Below, piece by piece: positions 54,009 through 63,849 of a stretch of 64,000 nt of DNA (positions within the stretch are counted from its first letter, which is position 1; each line of letters starts with the position of its first letter). A program made the translations under genes and the position numbers. The notes below the pieces were generated by a model. The model did no database searches. It saw only the letters and a list, made by a program, of their open reading frames with translations, and was not told where the DNA came from. The DNA comes from Blastomonas sp. (GTDB lineage Bacteria > Pseudomonadota > Alphaproteobacteria > Sphingomonadales > Sphingomonadaceae), in assembly GCF_030373265.1 (NCBI RefSeq), contig NZ_JAUCZC010000005.1, positions 103,541 to 167,540 of the forward strand, written 5' to 3'.

Positions 54009-55226
54009 ATGACGCACAACCTGCCGCCTGCCTATACGGCATTGACCCGCCACCCGATGATGCCGCGCACCCGCCACGACGAGGCTGCGAGGTTCAATTT
54101 TCTCACCCATTTCAACCGCTATATCTCGGGCACTCTGGGGCGCGGCAACGCTCTGGCCTATGAAGGCCGGGTGCTGCCGGCCTTCCGTTCCGAGCATGGC
54201 CGCGATCCCCAGCATCGTGATGAAATCCGCGATGCGATGAACCTGGATCCCTTCCACCGGACATGGTCGGCGCTCAAGCGCAACGCGATGGAAATGCGCC
54301 AGATGAACGGCCGCCAGGCGGTGCTGCGCCAGCTGGACGAGCTCGACGCGCAGGCACGCCAGTTCAACGAGCATTCCGGCCAGCTTGAGCTCGATCCGGC
54401 GATCGAGCAGCCGGACTATCAGACCTGTGTCGACATCCACTGCCAGCCCGGCGGCTATCACGGCGAGGAGCGCCCCGGAGACGTGACCGTCGGCGCGAAC
54501 TATGATGTCGGGCTGTTTGCGACCACCGGCGGCGCGCTGGGTGCGCTCAACGATGGTGGCGGGCAGGCGGTGGTCGCCTGGGTTAAGGCCAACCGGCCAG
54601 GCTGGTCGCCGCGCCGTATCCTCGATATCGGCTGCACCGTCGGCCACAACGCGGTTCCGATCGCGCAGGGCTTTCCCGAGGCAGAGGTGATCGCGATCGA
54701 TACCGCTGCGCCCAGCCTGCGTTACGGCGCGGCGCGGGCGGCGGGGCTGGGGGTGAGGAATATCCGCTTCGTCCAAGCCAATGGCGAGGACCTCTCACGT
54801 TTTCCCGACGGCCATTTCGACTGGGTGCAAACCACGATGTTCCTGCACGAACTGTCTGCCGCCTCGATGCCCCGCATCCTGCGCGAAGCCTATCGGGTGC
54901 TCAAGCCCGGCGGGCTGATGCTGCATGTCGAGCAGCCACAATACGGGGCGGATATGCCGCTGTTCGAACAGTTCCTGCGCGACTGGGACGCGTTCAACAA
55001 CAATGAGCCATTCTGGTCGGCGATGCATGGGGTGAGCATGGAGCAGGTGATGGAGGAGGCAGGCTTCGGCAAAGCAGACCAGTTCTCCATCGGCGTGCGC
55101 GCGGTGGTTGACCCGTCGATCTTCCCGCCGTCGCCCGATGGCGCGGCCGAGGATTATGGCCGCGCTGCAATCTGGCATGCCTATGGCGCATGGAAACCTG
55201 GCCGTGAACAGGAGATGGCTGCGTGA
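54009..55226 (+). CDS. Class I SAM-dependent methyltransferase
   Basis: 405 residues. The first ~190 residues are helical and unassigned; the methyltransferase domain follows with the SAM motif ILDIGCTVGHNAVPIAQG, the acidic IAIDTAAPSLRYG and VQTTMFLHELS. Substrate unknown. ATG 54009 has ttggaaagg upstream; the TTG at 53991 is less likely. Its stop overlaps the start of a small hypothetical gene (GTGA), and a membrane-protein gene comes next, so the three form one operon behind the FNR-type box. Confidence 0.85.
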   Translation: MTHNLPPAYTALTRHPMMPRTRHDEAARFNFLTHFNRYISGTLGRGNALAYEGRVLPAFRSEHGRDPQHRDEIRDAMNLDPFHRTWSALKRNAMEMRQMNGRQAVLRQLDELDAQARQFNEHSGQLELDPAIEQPDYQTCVDIHCQPGGYHGEERPGDVTVGANYDVGLFATTGGALGALNDGGGQAVVAWVKANRPGWSPRRILDIGCTVGHNAVPIAQGFPEAEVIAIDTAAPSLRYGAARAAGLGVRNIRFVQANGEDLSRFPDGHFDWVQTTMFLHELSAASMPRILREAYRVLKPGGLMLHVEQPQYGADMPLFEQFLRDWDAFNNNEPFWSAMHGVSMEQVMEEAGFGKADQFSIGVRAVVDPSIFPPSPDGAAEDYGRAAIWHAYGAWKPGREQEMAA

Positions 55227-55582
55227 CCGAGGGACTGGACTGGATCACCCGGGCGGGCGCGCGTGCCAAAGGCCGCCGCCCGGCGTTCTTCGATCAACCG
55301 GCGGTTGATCGGCTGTACTCGCTGACGCTGGCGCTGGCAGCAGAGCTGTCCGCTACACGCGAGCGGCTCGATACCGTCGAGCGATTGCTGGAAGCCGGTG
55401 GAAGCCTGAAACGCAGCGATGTCGAGGATTATGCGCCCGATCATGCTGCCGGGCAGGCGCGCGGCGAGGATACGCGCGCCTATATCGCGCGGATCATGCG
55501 TGGTTTCCAGCAGGAGGTCGAGGCGATGGAAAATCCCGATCCGCCGATCCTGGACATTGTCCACGCGCTGTCCGCGCGCTGA
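55223..55582 (+). CDS. Small hypothetical protein
   Basis: 119 residues, largely helical and charged, with no signal or membrane segment; the middle (SLTLALAAELSATRERLDTV) looks like a coiled coil. I do not recognise a family. GTG 55223 overlaps the methyltransferase stop by four bases, so the gene is real by context and should be translated with its neighbour. It may be an assembly partner of the methyltransferase or the membrane protein. Confidence 0.7.
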   Translation: MTEGLDWITRAGARAKGRRPAFFDQPAVDRLYSLTLALAAELSATRERLDTVERLLEAGGSLKRSDVEDYAPDHAAGQARGEDTRAYIARIMRGFQQEVEAMENPDPPILDIVHALSAR

Positions 55583-55624
55583 GGTGCGACGGGGCCAAAA
55601 CGAATTTGGGGTGGAGGAAATGAC

Positions 55625-56302
55625 GTGATCGAAGAGGTGCTGGTGCTGCGCTGGGTGCATATCCTGGCGATGGTTTATTGGCTGGGCGGCGAATGGGGGG
55701 TGTTCCAGTCGAGCTACAACGTCACCAACCGCCATCTGTCGCTCGATGAGCGCAAACGGCATATGGAAACGGCGTATCGCATCGATATCCTGGCGCGCAC
55801 CGGCATCATTCTGTTGCTGCCGCTGGGGTTGCATATGGGGCATATTTATGGGCTTCAGCCCTTCGGCGGCGGCTATCTTACCGCGATGTGGCTATTCGTC
55901 TTAGGCTGGCTGGGGCTGTGCTGGGGGGCGTTTTTCGCACGCGAAACCGATCTTGGCATCAAGCTGACCAAAGCGGATGAAGCCATCCGCTATCTGCTCA
56001 TCCCGGCGATCTTCATCACCGGCATCTCCTCGCTGCTGGGCCGTGGCCCGTTCGAGGCAAGCGAGGGCGTGCGCTGGTATGCTGCCAAGCTGACGCTCTA
56101 CGGCTTTACCTTGTGCATCGGCCTCGGCCTGCGCTGGATCATGCGGCGCTGGACCACGCGATTTCGCGCGCTGGCGCTGGGTCCGGATGCCGCACAGGAA
56201 GCCGCGCTGGAGCGCGAGATCGGCTATGGCCGGATGATGGCCTATGTCTACTGGATCACCATCGCGGGCATCTGCTTCCTGGGCACGGTCAAGCCGTTCT
56301 GA
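55625..56302 (+). CDS. Integral membrane protein, CopD/DUF2269-like
   Basis: 225 residues with five or six membrane helices. Several conserved-looking histidines lie in or near helices (RWVHILAMVYWLGGEWG; LGLHMGHIYG), a pattern seen in haem- or copper-handling membrane proteins such as CopD and the membrane urate oxidase family. GTG 55625 has ggagg seven bases upstream; the ATG at 55620 is out of frame. Last gene of the FNR-box operon, convergent with the amidohydrolase gene. Confidence 0.7.
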   Translation: MIEEVLVLRWVHILAMVYWLGGEWGVFQSSYNVTNRHLSLDERKRHMETAYRIDILARTGIILLLPLGLHMGHIYGLQPFGGGYLTAMWLFVLGWLGLCWGAFFARETDLGIKLTKADEAIRYLLIPAIFITGISSLLGRGPFEASEGVRWYAAKLTLYGFTLCIGLGLRWIMRRWTTRFRALALGPDAAQEAALEREIGYGRMMAYVYWITIAGICFLGTVKPF

Positions 56303-56317
56303 TTGGGGGGGCGCCGC

Positions 56318-58060
56318 CTATTCCGCGGCGACCCTCTGCTCGACGTTCTGCGGACCGCGGATCAGCCCGCCCGGACGCGCCTTCGTCACCTCGCCGTTGC
56401 GGAAGGTGATCTCGCCCGACTTGATCGTCGCTGCATAGCCTTCCGCTTTTTGCAGCAGGCGCTTGCCGCCTGCTGGCAGGTCGAAGGCGAGCCAAGGACG
56501 GCTGAGGCGCAGCCGGGGCAGATCGATGATGTTGAGGTCGGCGAGATAGCCGGGCTTGAGCACCCCGCGATCGTTGAGGCCATAGAGCCGCGCGGTATCA
56601 TGGCACTGCCGCTTGACCGCCAGCTCGACGGGGATCGTGCCTGCCTTGCGGTCGCGCGCCCAGTAGCTCAGCAGGAAGGTCGGCGCTGCGGCATCGCAGA
56701 TCGTGCCGCAGTGCGCGCCGCCATCCGACAGAGACACGACCGTGTCGTCGCGCTCGAGCAGGCCCTTGATGAAATCGAGGTTGCCGTCCTGATAATTGAG
56801 GATCGGCAGATAGATGAAGCCGTTGCCGTCATCCGCCATCAGCGCGTCATAGGCATATTCCGCCGCGTCCTTGCCAGCCACATCCGCCATCAAGGCGATG
56901 CTGTCGGCGCGGGTCGGCTCGTAGGTGAAATCGTCGTGCATCGGAAACTGCAGCGCAAAGCCGGCGGTCACCAGCATGAACAATGCGGCGATATCGGGCG
57001 AGGGCGGCGGCAGGCTTTCTTCGGCGAGTAGCTGCGCCTTGAAGGCGGGATCCCTGAGCTTGGCAAGCTGCTCGTCCCATGGGAGCTCGGCGATGGCACG
57101 CCAGCTGGGACGCTGGACGAACGGGTGCACCGTACCGCGCCAGTTCATCACCACACCGGTGCCGCGCAGGGAGATCTGCGCGACGACATGGCCGCCGGTG
57201 CGGTTGGCCTCTTCGCACGCGGCCATCTGCTCGATCCAGCTCATCTGCTTCATCGGCGATTGCAGCATCGCGAAGGTTACCGGAAGCCCGGTTTCCTTCG
57301 ACAACGCGGTCATCCAGTCGAACTCGTTCCACTCGGGAACGAGGTCCGAGGCCATCTCGAACACGCCATAGCCGACATTGCCCATCGCGCGTCCGATGCC
57401 GATCAGCTCTTTGGCGGTCGCGGTGGTGCCGGGAACCAGCTCGCCGTCGATCGACTTGTGCAGCACGGTGCGCGAGGACGAGAAGCCCAGAGCGCCTGCG
57501 CGCAGGCCATCCTCGACGATGCGCGACATCGCGGCGATATCGGCATCGGTCGGCTCTTCGTTGGCCGCGCCGCGTTCGCCCATCACATAGGCGCGCACCG
57601 CGCCATGCGGCACATGCGTGCCGATATCGATCGTGCGCGGAAGCTTTTCGAGCGAATCGAGATATTCGGGAAAGCTCTCCCAGTCCCAGGTCATGCCCTC
57701 GGCCAAGGCGGTTCCGGGGATGTCCTCGACGCCCTCCATGAGCCCGATCAGCCACTGATGCTTGTCGGGCGCGGCAGGCGCGAAGCCGACGCCGCAATTG
57801 CCCATCACCACCGTCGTCACGCCGTGCCAGGCCGACGGCGCCATGACGTCATCCCAGGTCGCCTGGCCGTCGTAATGGGTGTGGATATCGACGAAACCGG
57901 GGGTGACGATATGGCCGCTGGCATCGATTTCCTCGGCCGCGCTGCCGGTGACGGTGCCTATCGCCGCGATGGTATCGCCGCGGATCGCGATATCGCCGAT
58001 GTAAGGCGCGCCGCCCAGCCCATCATAAATCGTGCCGCCGCGAATGATCAGATCGTACAT
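56318..58060 (-). CDS. N-acyl-D-amino-acid deacylase family amidohydrolase
   Basis: 580 residues, cytoplasmic. D-aminoacylase-type amidohydrolase: [20 protein letters not shown] gives the metal Hx[10 protein letters not shown] a conserved Cys ligand region, and [11 protein letters not shown] the late Asp. Family members remove acyl groups from N-acyl-D-amino acids or act on related cyclic amides. Monocistronic. It fits a cluster that handles D-amino acids (the D-hydroxyproline-type dehydrogenase), but direct linkage is not shown. Confidence 0.87.
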   Translation of the reverse strand: MYDLIIRGGTIYDGLGGAPYIGDIAIRGDTIAAIGTVTGSAAEEIDASGHIVTPGFVDIHTHYDGQATWDDVMAPSAWHGVTTVVMGNCGVGFAPAAPDKHQWLIGLMEGVEDIPGTALAEGMTWDWESFPEYLDSLEKLPRTIDIGTHVPHGAVRAYVMGERGAANEEPTDADIAAMSRIVEDGLRAGALGFSSSRTVLHKSIDGELVPGTTATAKELIGIGRAMGNVGYGVFEMASDLVPEWNEFDWMTALSKETGLPVTFAMLQSPMKQMSWIEQMAACEEANRTGGHVVAQISLRGTGVVMNWRGTVHPFVQRPSWRAIAELPWDEQLAKLRDPAFKAQLLAEESLPPPSPDIAALFMLVTAGFALQFPMHDDFTYEPTRADSIALMADVAGKDAAEYAYDALMADDGNGFIYLPILNYQDGNLDFIKGLLERDDTVVSLSDGGAHCGTICDAAAPTFLLSYWARDRKAGTIPVELAVKRQCHDTARLYGLNDRGVLKPGYLADLNIIDLPRLRLSRPWLAFDLPAGGKRLLQKAEGYAATIKSGEITFRNGEVTKARPGGLIRGPQNVEQRVAAE

Positions 58061-58197
58061 GCTTCAAGCTCCTCGTCCGGTCTGCCGCGCCCGTGTCTGG
58101 TGCCGGGCTGCTGGCGGATTTCGGAGGATGCTAACGCACGCACCGGGAAAGGGAAGGGGGTTGTGCCGGAATCGCAGTGCTGCACGAGGCCCGCGTC

Positions 58198-59034
58198 TTA
58201 TCCTGCGTCCATTGCCTTCGCCACCCGCACGAAGTCCTCGACGCTCAACGTCTCGGCCCGGCGTGACGCGTCGATGCCCTGAGCCTCCAGCGCAGGCAAA
58301 GCGCCCGGCAGACCCTTCAAGCTCTGCCGCAGCATCTTGCGGCGCTGGCCGAAGGCGGCCGCGGTCAGCGCTTCAAGCCGGGCAGGGGCGACGCCCTCGG
58401 GCATCGGCGCTGGGGTGAGGTGCACGATTGCCGACATGACCTTGGGGGGCGGGGTGAAGGCGCTGCGGTGCACCTTCATCGCAAGCTTTGCATGGCAGCG
58501 CCACTGGCTGAGAATGGCAAGACGGCCATAGGCATCGGCATTGGTATCCGCGACGATGCGGTCGGCAACCTCGCGCTGGAACATCAAGGTCAGCGACAGC
58601 CATTGCGGCGGCCAGCTCTTGCCGCCCAGCCAGCCGATGAACAGCGCCGTGCCGACATTGTAGGGCAGGTTGGAAACGATGTGGCACGCACCCGGCATGA
58701 CCTCGGCCAGTGGCAGCTCGAGCGCGTCGCCTTCGATCACGGTCAATTGGCCGGGAAAGGCTTCGGCCAGTTCGGCGAGTGCGGGCAGGCAGCGACGGTC
58801 GCGTTCGATCGCGGTGACGTTCGCCCCCGCGCGCAGCAGCGCCCGGGTCAGCCCGCCGGGACCCGGTCCGATCTCCAGCACGTCCACGCCATCGAGGTTG
58901 CCCGGGACCGCGGCGATCCGGTCGAGCAACTGCTCGTCGAGCAGGAAATTCTGACCGAGCGCCTTGCTTGCGGCAAGCCCATGGCGCGCGATCACCTCGC
59001 GCAGCGGGGGCAATGCAGTCACCGGATTGCGCAT
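58198..59034 (-). CDS. rsmA: 16S rRNA (adenine(1518)-N(6)/adenine(1519)-N(6))-dimethyltransferase
   Basis: 278 residues. [17 protein letters not shown], the SAM loop [16 protein letters not shown] and the catalytic NLPYNVG identify RsmA (KsgA), which dimethylates two adenines in helix 45 of 16S rRNA during 30S maturation. ATG 59034 overlaps the pdxA stop by one base; a GTG at 59064 would extend into pdxA without homology. Last gene of the lptD-surA-pdxA-rsmA run. Confidence 0.97.
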   Translation of the reverse strand: MRNPVTALPPLREVIARHGLAASKALGQNFLLDEQLLDRIAAVPGNLDGVDVLEIGPGPGGLTRALLRAGANVTAIERDRRCLPALAELAEAFPGQLTVIEGDALELPLAEVMPGACHIVSNLPYNVGTALFIGWLGGKSWPPQWLSLTLMFQREVADRIVADTNADAYGRLAILSQWRCHAKLAMKVHRSAFTPPPKVMSAIVHLTPAPMPEGVAPARLEALTAAAFGQRRKMLRQSLKGLPGALPALEAQGIDASRRAETLSVEDFVRVAKAMDAG

Positions 59035-60029
59035 CAGCCGTCGTAGGTCTGTCGGTGCTGCCACGCCGCGCCTGCCATCCGGATCGCGGCGATCATCGAA
59101 CTGGGACTGGCGCGATTCTGGCCGGCGATATCGAAGGCGGTGCCGTGATCGGGCGAAGTGCGGACGATCGGCAGGCCCAACGTCATGTTGACCGCGTCAT
59201 CGAAGTGCAGCGCCTTGACCGGGATCAGCGCCTGATCGTGATACTGGCACAAGGCGACATCGTAGCGCGCGCGGGCGGCAGCGTGGAACATGGTATCGGC
59301 CGGCAGCGGCCCGGCGACATCGAACCCGTCGGCGCGCAGCATGTCGATCGCTGGAATGATGATATCGGCCTCCTCGCGGCCCATGCTGCCTTGCTCGCCC
59401 GCGTGCGGGTTGAGCCCGGAGATGGCGAGCCGGGGCTTCTCGATCCCGAAGTTGCGCGCCATGCCCTTGGCGGCGGCGCGGGCGCGGTTGACGATCAGTT
59501 CGATCGACAGGGCTGCGGGAACATCCGCTATGCCGATATGCACCGTGATCGGAACGACGCGCAGCGATGGCCCAGCGAGCAGCATCGCGACATTCTGGCG
59601 TGCGACACCGCAGGCTTCGGCGATGAATTCGGTCTGGCCGGGAAAGTTGAACCCGACCTTCTGCAGCTGGATCTTGGAGATCGGACCGGTGACGATGCCG
59701 CGCACGGTGCCTGCGCGCGCCAGGCCGACGCCCATCTCCAGCGCCTGCAGCGCGCAGCGCGCGCCATCGAGATCGGGCTGGCCCGGCACGACCGCGCCGC
59801 TGTCGATCACCGGCAGCACCGGCAAGGCGGTGGCAAAATGTTCCAGCGCGTCCGATGGCGTATCGATGACGGCCAGAGGGCCATCCCACACGCTGGCAAA
59901 AGCACGTGGGTCGCCAATCGCAAAGAATGCGGGCAGCCCTTCAGCCTGTCGCGCTTGCCAGCTTTTCCCGATGATCTCGGGGCCGATTCCGGCAGGGTCA
60001 CCGGCGGATATGGCCAGCAGCGCGTTCAC
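59034..60029 (-). CDS. pdxA: 4-hydroxythreonine-4-phosphate dehydrogenase
   Basis: 331 residues. [13 protein letters not shown] at the start, [12 protein letters not shown] in the middle, and the metal-binding NPHAGEQG and [14 protein letters not shown] near the end define PdxA, an NAD-dependent enzyme of the DXP-dependent vitamin B6 pathway. Start is GTG 60029, as no in-frame ATG exists. It begins 25 bases after the surA stop, in the order usual for proteobacteria. Confidence 0.97.
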   Translation of the reverse strand: MNALLAISAGDPAGIGPEIIGKSWQARQAEGLPAFFAIGDPRAFASVWDGPLAVIDTPSDALEHFATALPVLPVIDSGAVVPGQPDLDGARCALQALEMGVGLARAGTVRGIVTGPISKIQLQKVGFNFPGQTEFIAEACGVARQNVAMLLAGPSLRVVPITVHIGIADVPAALSIELIVNRARAAAKGMARNFGIEKPRLAISGLNPHAGEQGSMGREEADIIIPAIDMLRADGFDVAGPLPADTMFHAAARARYDVALCQYHDQALIPVKALHFDDAVNMTLGLPIVRTSPDHGTAFDIAGQNRASPSSMIAAIRMAGAAWQHRQTYDG

Positions 60030-60054
60030 GCCGGGACGATGTCCGACGATCGCA

Positions 60055-61434
60055 TCAGTTGTACTCGATCACCGCATCCCGGCGAAGATCGCGCAGATAG
60101 ATCTGTGCGCGGCGGTTGACCTTCTCTTCCTCCATGTTCGCCATCAGCTGTTCGGCGCTGGGGCCACCCTCGGCCTGCGGGTCATCGCGGCCGCACAGCA
60201 CCAGCACGCGCACGCCATCCTTGACCGATCCGAAAGGCTGACTCGCCTCGCCGATCGACAACGCCAGCAGCGTATCCTGCAACGGCGCAGGCAAGTCGCG
60301 GACAGGGACCTGGTCGTTGTTGGTCACCGTGGCACCAAGCTGGGCCGCGATCTCATCGGCCGATCCGCAGCCCTTGATCGCGCGGGTGGCGCTGGCAAAG
60401 TCCGATGCGCGCCGGGTAGCCTCTGCCTCGCTGGTGCCGGCTGGAAACGCGATCGAAAGCTGCTTCAATCCGAGCAACGCATCGCGCGGGTTTGATGTCA
60501 GGATCTGGCGCTTGTCGATCAGGTACATCAGCGAAAAGCCGCCGGGAATCTCGATCGGTCCGGCGAGCTGGCCGACCTGCATGTCGCGCGCGACAGCGCC
60601 GAGCGCGGGGGGCAGCTGTGCAAGCTGCAGCCAGCCCAGATCGCCGCCGACGGCTGCGGTCGATGCTTCCGAGTACTGGCGGGCATAAGCGACGAACGAT
60701 CCGCCCTGCTGCAACTGCTCGACGATGCGCGCGGCATTCTGTTCAACTTCGGCGCGGTTCTGCGAATTGGCCGAAAGATAGATTTCGCCGATCCGGAACT
60801 CTTCGGTGCCTTTTGCCGCCTTCAGCCGCTCTATGACTTCCTTCACTTCGTCTTCGGAGACGTTGATGAAGGGCGTCACGTTGCGTCCCAGGAGGCGTTG
60901 CCAGGCAAGTTCGCCGCGAATCTGACGCTTGAGCGAACGGGATGATGAGCCGATGCCCTCCAGATACTTGTCGAGTGCAGACGTTTCACGACGAAAATTC
61001 TGCGACGCGACCTGGGCATAGGTCCGCTCGACCTGATTCTCGTCAACGGTGATGTCGTTGGCGGCGGCTTCCTGGATCTGCAACGTCTCGTCGATCAGGT
61101 TGCGCAGCACCTGCAGCCTGAGACGGGCGCGTTCCTCATCGGAGACGGGCGTATCGTTGGCCGCCAGGATGAGCGCGACGCGCTGATCGATATCGGTTCC
61201 GGTGATGATCTCGCTGTTGACGATGGCGGTGGCGCGGCGGACATTGGGGTCCTGCTGGCCAAAGATCGTCAGGCCTTCGGGCACGTCGAGCGACGTTTCC
61301 GGCGGGGCGGCATCGTCGCTGACCGACTGGGCGTGTGCGGGCATGGCGAGCCCCGCAATCAGCGACAGCAACAGCGTGGATTTCGCCAGCTGACGGGTAC
61401 GGATTGCGATGGTGTTCAATGCGTGCAAGCTCAT
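60055..61434 (-). CDS. surA: Periplasmic chaperone/peptidyl-prolyl isomerase SurA
   Basis: 459 residues. Signal peptide ends MPAHAQ; then the SurA N-terminal chaperone domain (ATAIVNSEIITGTDIDQRVA) and parvulin-type rotamase domains (FRIGEIYLSAN; YSEASTAAVGGDLGWL). It escorts outer-membrane proteins, including LptD, through the periplasm. ATG 61434 is 84 bases after the lptD stop. Confidence 0.95.
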   Translation of the reverse strand: MSLHALNTIAIRTRQLAKSTLLLSLIAGLAMPAHAQSVSDDAAPPETSLDVPEGLTIFGQQDPNVRRATAIVNSEIITGTDIDQRVALILAANDTPVSDEERARLRLQVLRNLIDETLQIQEAAANDITVDENQVERTYAQVASQNFRRETSALDKYLEGIGSSSRSLKRQIRGELAWQRLLGRNVTPFINVSEDEVKEVIERLKAAKGTEEFRIGEIYLSANSQNRAEVEQNAARIVEQLQQGGSFVAYARQYSEASTAAVGGDLGWLQLAQLPPALGAVARDMQVGQLAGPIEIPGGFSLMYLIDKRQILTSNPRDALLGLKQLSIAFPAGTSEAEATRRASDFASATRAIKGCGSADEIAAQLGATVTNNDQVPVRDLPAPLQDTLLALSIGEASQPFGSVKDGVRVLVLCGRDDPQAEGGPSAEQLMANMEEEKVNRRAQIYLRDLRRDAVIEYN

Positions 61435-61518
61435 GTCTTCCTGAATGGAGAAAAGCGACCCTGTGCCCCGTCCAGCGTTAACCGCGGATGAGCGGGGCGG
61501 TGAATATCCGCTTTGGGG

Positions 61519-63849
61519 TCAAAAGCCAAGGTTGCGCAAGGCCAGCCTGAGCAGAAAGGTATTGCCGCGCTGGGCATCGCCGACCGGGATGAAATCACGA
61601 CGCCATGTCACGCCCAGTTCAAGGCAATCGTCTTCATAGGCGACGCCGAGCCGGGTGCGGATCGGTTCGAACCCGTCGGATAGCAGCCGGGGGTCTTCTT
61701 CCGCGTTGCTCAGATCGACCACCGCCGCGCCGAACACCGACCAATAGCGCGCAACCCGGACGCGCCCGGCCACGCGCAGCTCTTCGCGATCCTGCAGATC
61801 CTCGACCTCGGGTCCGATGTCCCGGTTGAGCCGCAAATAGCCGATCTGGGCGTAGGTTTGCCGACCGCCAACCGTGATATCGATTTCGTTGCGGCGTACC
61901 GCGAGGTTGTCCTTGTCGAGCCGGAAACGGTGGGTGTAGCGGATGAAGTTGCGCAGCTTCAGATCGACGCGGCCGACCACGTCCGACGTGCGGTTGCCAA
62001 GCCCGGTGCCTTCGGGAAGGAAATCGCGTTGATCGTCGAAGCGGTAGCTTTGCCCGACGACGGCGTTGAGCTGCATCCCCGGGCGCTGAAGCGACCATTC
62101 GACGCCATAAACGACGCGAACACCTTCTTCTATTCGGTCATAGCCGGGCAGGCGGTTGAGCGCGAACAGGTTGCTGTCTTCAAGCTCGATCGCCCGCGAA
62201 TCCTCGTTGGGCACCTGAAGATTGCCGGTCGTGGGCGTCGCAACCACCTGCACGCGCGGACTGAGCACCTGCGTGCCGCCGAAAGCTTCGCCGACGAACG
62301 GCCAGCGCATGTCTGCGGCAACCGACCCGCTGGCGCGCGCCTGCAGCCCGGATTCGCCGCGATAGATCAGCGTATTGGTCAGCGCGTTGTCGCTGCTGTT
62401 GTAGACATCGCCGCGGGCGAGTGCGGTCAGCGTGAATTCCTGGCCCATGCCAGTCAGCCGGCGCAGATCCCAGCGGGCTTGTGCAAAGGCGCGTTGCGTA
62501 TCCTGGCCTTCGGTGCGACCGATGGCGAGCGTGTTGACCTGGAACTCCACCTTGCCGCCCGCGACCTGTTCGGGCAACCGCAGCCGCCAGTCGACAACCG
62601 GCAGCGCGATCGGCACCTGGCCCTGCGGGTCGTTGACCCGCAGCGTCTGGGTGGCCCACCCGGCGAGCGAGAAATAGCTGTTGGGTCCGATCCGCTCGGC
62701 TTCGATCGTCGACCGCAACCGGTCTTCACGGCTGATGTCGTAACGGCGCAGGAAAGTTCGATCGGTGGTCGTACGAATCGAGCCGCTGACGCTCCAGGCC
62801 TCATCGAGCTGGAAACGGCCGGTGGCATCGAAATAGCCACGGAAGTCATTCTGACTGGTCGCACCGATGCCGCCGACGCCCACCGGAATGCGGGATCCTG
62901 CGGTGGCGTAGCCGGTGATCTGGTAGGCCCCCCGGTCGGTAAGCGCCCGATAGGTCGCGCTCACCATCGGAAGGGCTTCTGTAAACACCGATCCGGTGAC
63001 GGTGATGTCCCGGTTGGGGGCCAGGCTGATGTAATATGGCAGGCTGACCTGCATGCCGTTGACCCGGCTGAACCGGACATCGGGCACGAGCAGGCCGCCC
63101 CCGCTGCCCTCGCCCACGGGATGACTCAGGCCCGGTATCGGAATGACCGGCAACCCGAACAGCTCAAGCCGTGCTCCCTTATAGCGCACGCGCTCGTCGG
63201 CAGGATCGTACACCACCTTGATCGCGCGCAGCTGCCAGCTCGGGTTTTTGGGCTTGCCTGTGGGCGTTTCGACAAGGCAGGCGGAATACGCGGCATTTTC
63301 CAGCGTGATCACGCCGTCATCGCGCACGCCGCGGCTGGCGACCATGCGGCCACCGGCGTCGAGCACGACCAGGATGTTCTCGATGACGCCGTCGCGGATC
63401 GTTTCGGTGAGCTCGATCGAATCGCCGTAGAGCTTGTTGCCCTCTTGGTCGGTGATCTGCACACTGCCATCGGCGCGGACTTCGCCCGACTTGCGGTCCC
63501 AGGTGACGCTGTCGGCGACCAACGACTGGTCGGCACGGATCAGCAGGACATTGCCTTTGGCAGTCACCACATCGGCATTGCTGTCATAGTCGAGCTGGTC
63601 TGCGGTGAACTCGATCACCTGCTCGTTTTCGGACGGAAGCCCGCTTGCGCCCTGCGCGGTGTCCTGATCATCGGCATAGTGCACGATATCCTGGCGATGA
63701 AAGGTCATGTTTTCGCCCAGCAGATGGCTGGTGCGCGTGCACACGCGTTGATCGGCCGCCATTGCCGGGGCCGCGTTGGCCGCCAGCAACGCCGTTCCCA
63801 GCAGCAGATAAGCGCTTTTAACCCTCAAACCGTCCATCCATCGATCCAT
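61519..63849 (-). CDS. lptD: LPS-assembly outer-membrane protein LptD
   Basis: About 776 residues. Signal peptide ends AAPAMA; an OstA-like N-terminal domain (VIEFTADQLDYDSNADVVTA) is followed by a large barrel (DUF/OstA_C region with DRTFLRRYDISREDRLRST) ending FLLRLALRNLGF. LptD with LptE inserts lipopolysaccharide, or the sphingolipid-bearing equivalent surface in sphingomonads, into the outer leaflet. Start is uncertain: ATG 63849 and 63837 both leave a complete signal, while GTG 63978 would bury it. The 150 bases from here to the right edge hold no gene I can support. Confidence 0.93.
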   Translation of the reverse strand: MDRWMDGLRVKSAYLLLGTALLAANAAPAMAADQRVCTRTSHLLGENMTFHRQDIVHYADDQDTAQGASGLPSENEQVIEFTADQLDYDSNADVVTAKGNVLLIRADQSLVADSVTWDRKSGEVRADGSVQITDQEGNKLYGDSIELTETIRDGVIENILVVLDAGGRMVASRGVRDDGVITLENAAYSACLVETPTGKPKNPSWQLRAIKVVYDPADERVRYKGARLELFGLPVIPIPGLSHPVGEGSGGGLLVPDVRFSRVNGMQVSLPYYISLAPNRDITVTGSVFTEALPMVSATYRALTDRGAYQITGYATAGSRIPVGVGGIGATSQNDFRGYFDATGRFQLDEAWSVSGSIRTTTDRTFLRRYDISREDRLRSTIEAERIGPNSYFSLAGWATQTLRVNDPQGQVPIALPVVDWRLRLPEQVAGGKVEFQVNTLAIGRTEGQDTQRAFAQARWDLRRLTGMGQEFTLTALARGDVYNSSDNALTNTLIYRGESGLQARASGSVAADMRWPFVGEAFGGTQVLSPRVQVVATPTTGNLQVPNEDSRAIELEDSNLFALNRLPGYDRIEEGVRVVYGVEWSLQRPGMQLNAVVGQSYRFDDQRDFLPEGTGLGNRTSDVVGRVDLKLRNFIRYTHRFRLDKDNLAVRRNEIDITVGGRQTYAQIGYLRLNRDIGPEVEDLQDREELRVAGRVRVARYWSVFGAAVVDLSNAEEDPRLLSDGFEPIRTRLGVAYEDDCLELGVTWRRDFIPVGDAQRGNTFLLRLALRNLGF

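Noticed and set aside
58198..59064. GTG 59064 as the rsmA start
   Set aside because: It would overlap pdxA by 31 bases and add residues outside the family; ATG 59034 gives the usual one-base overlap.
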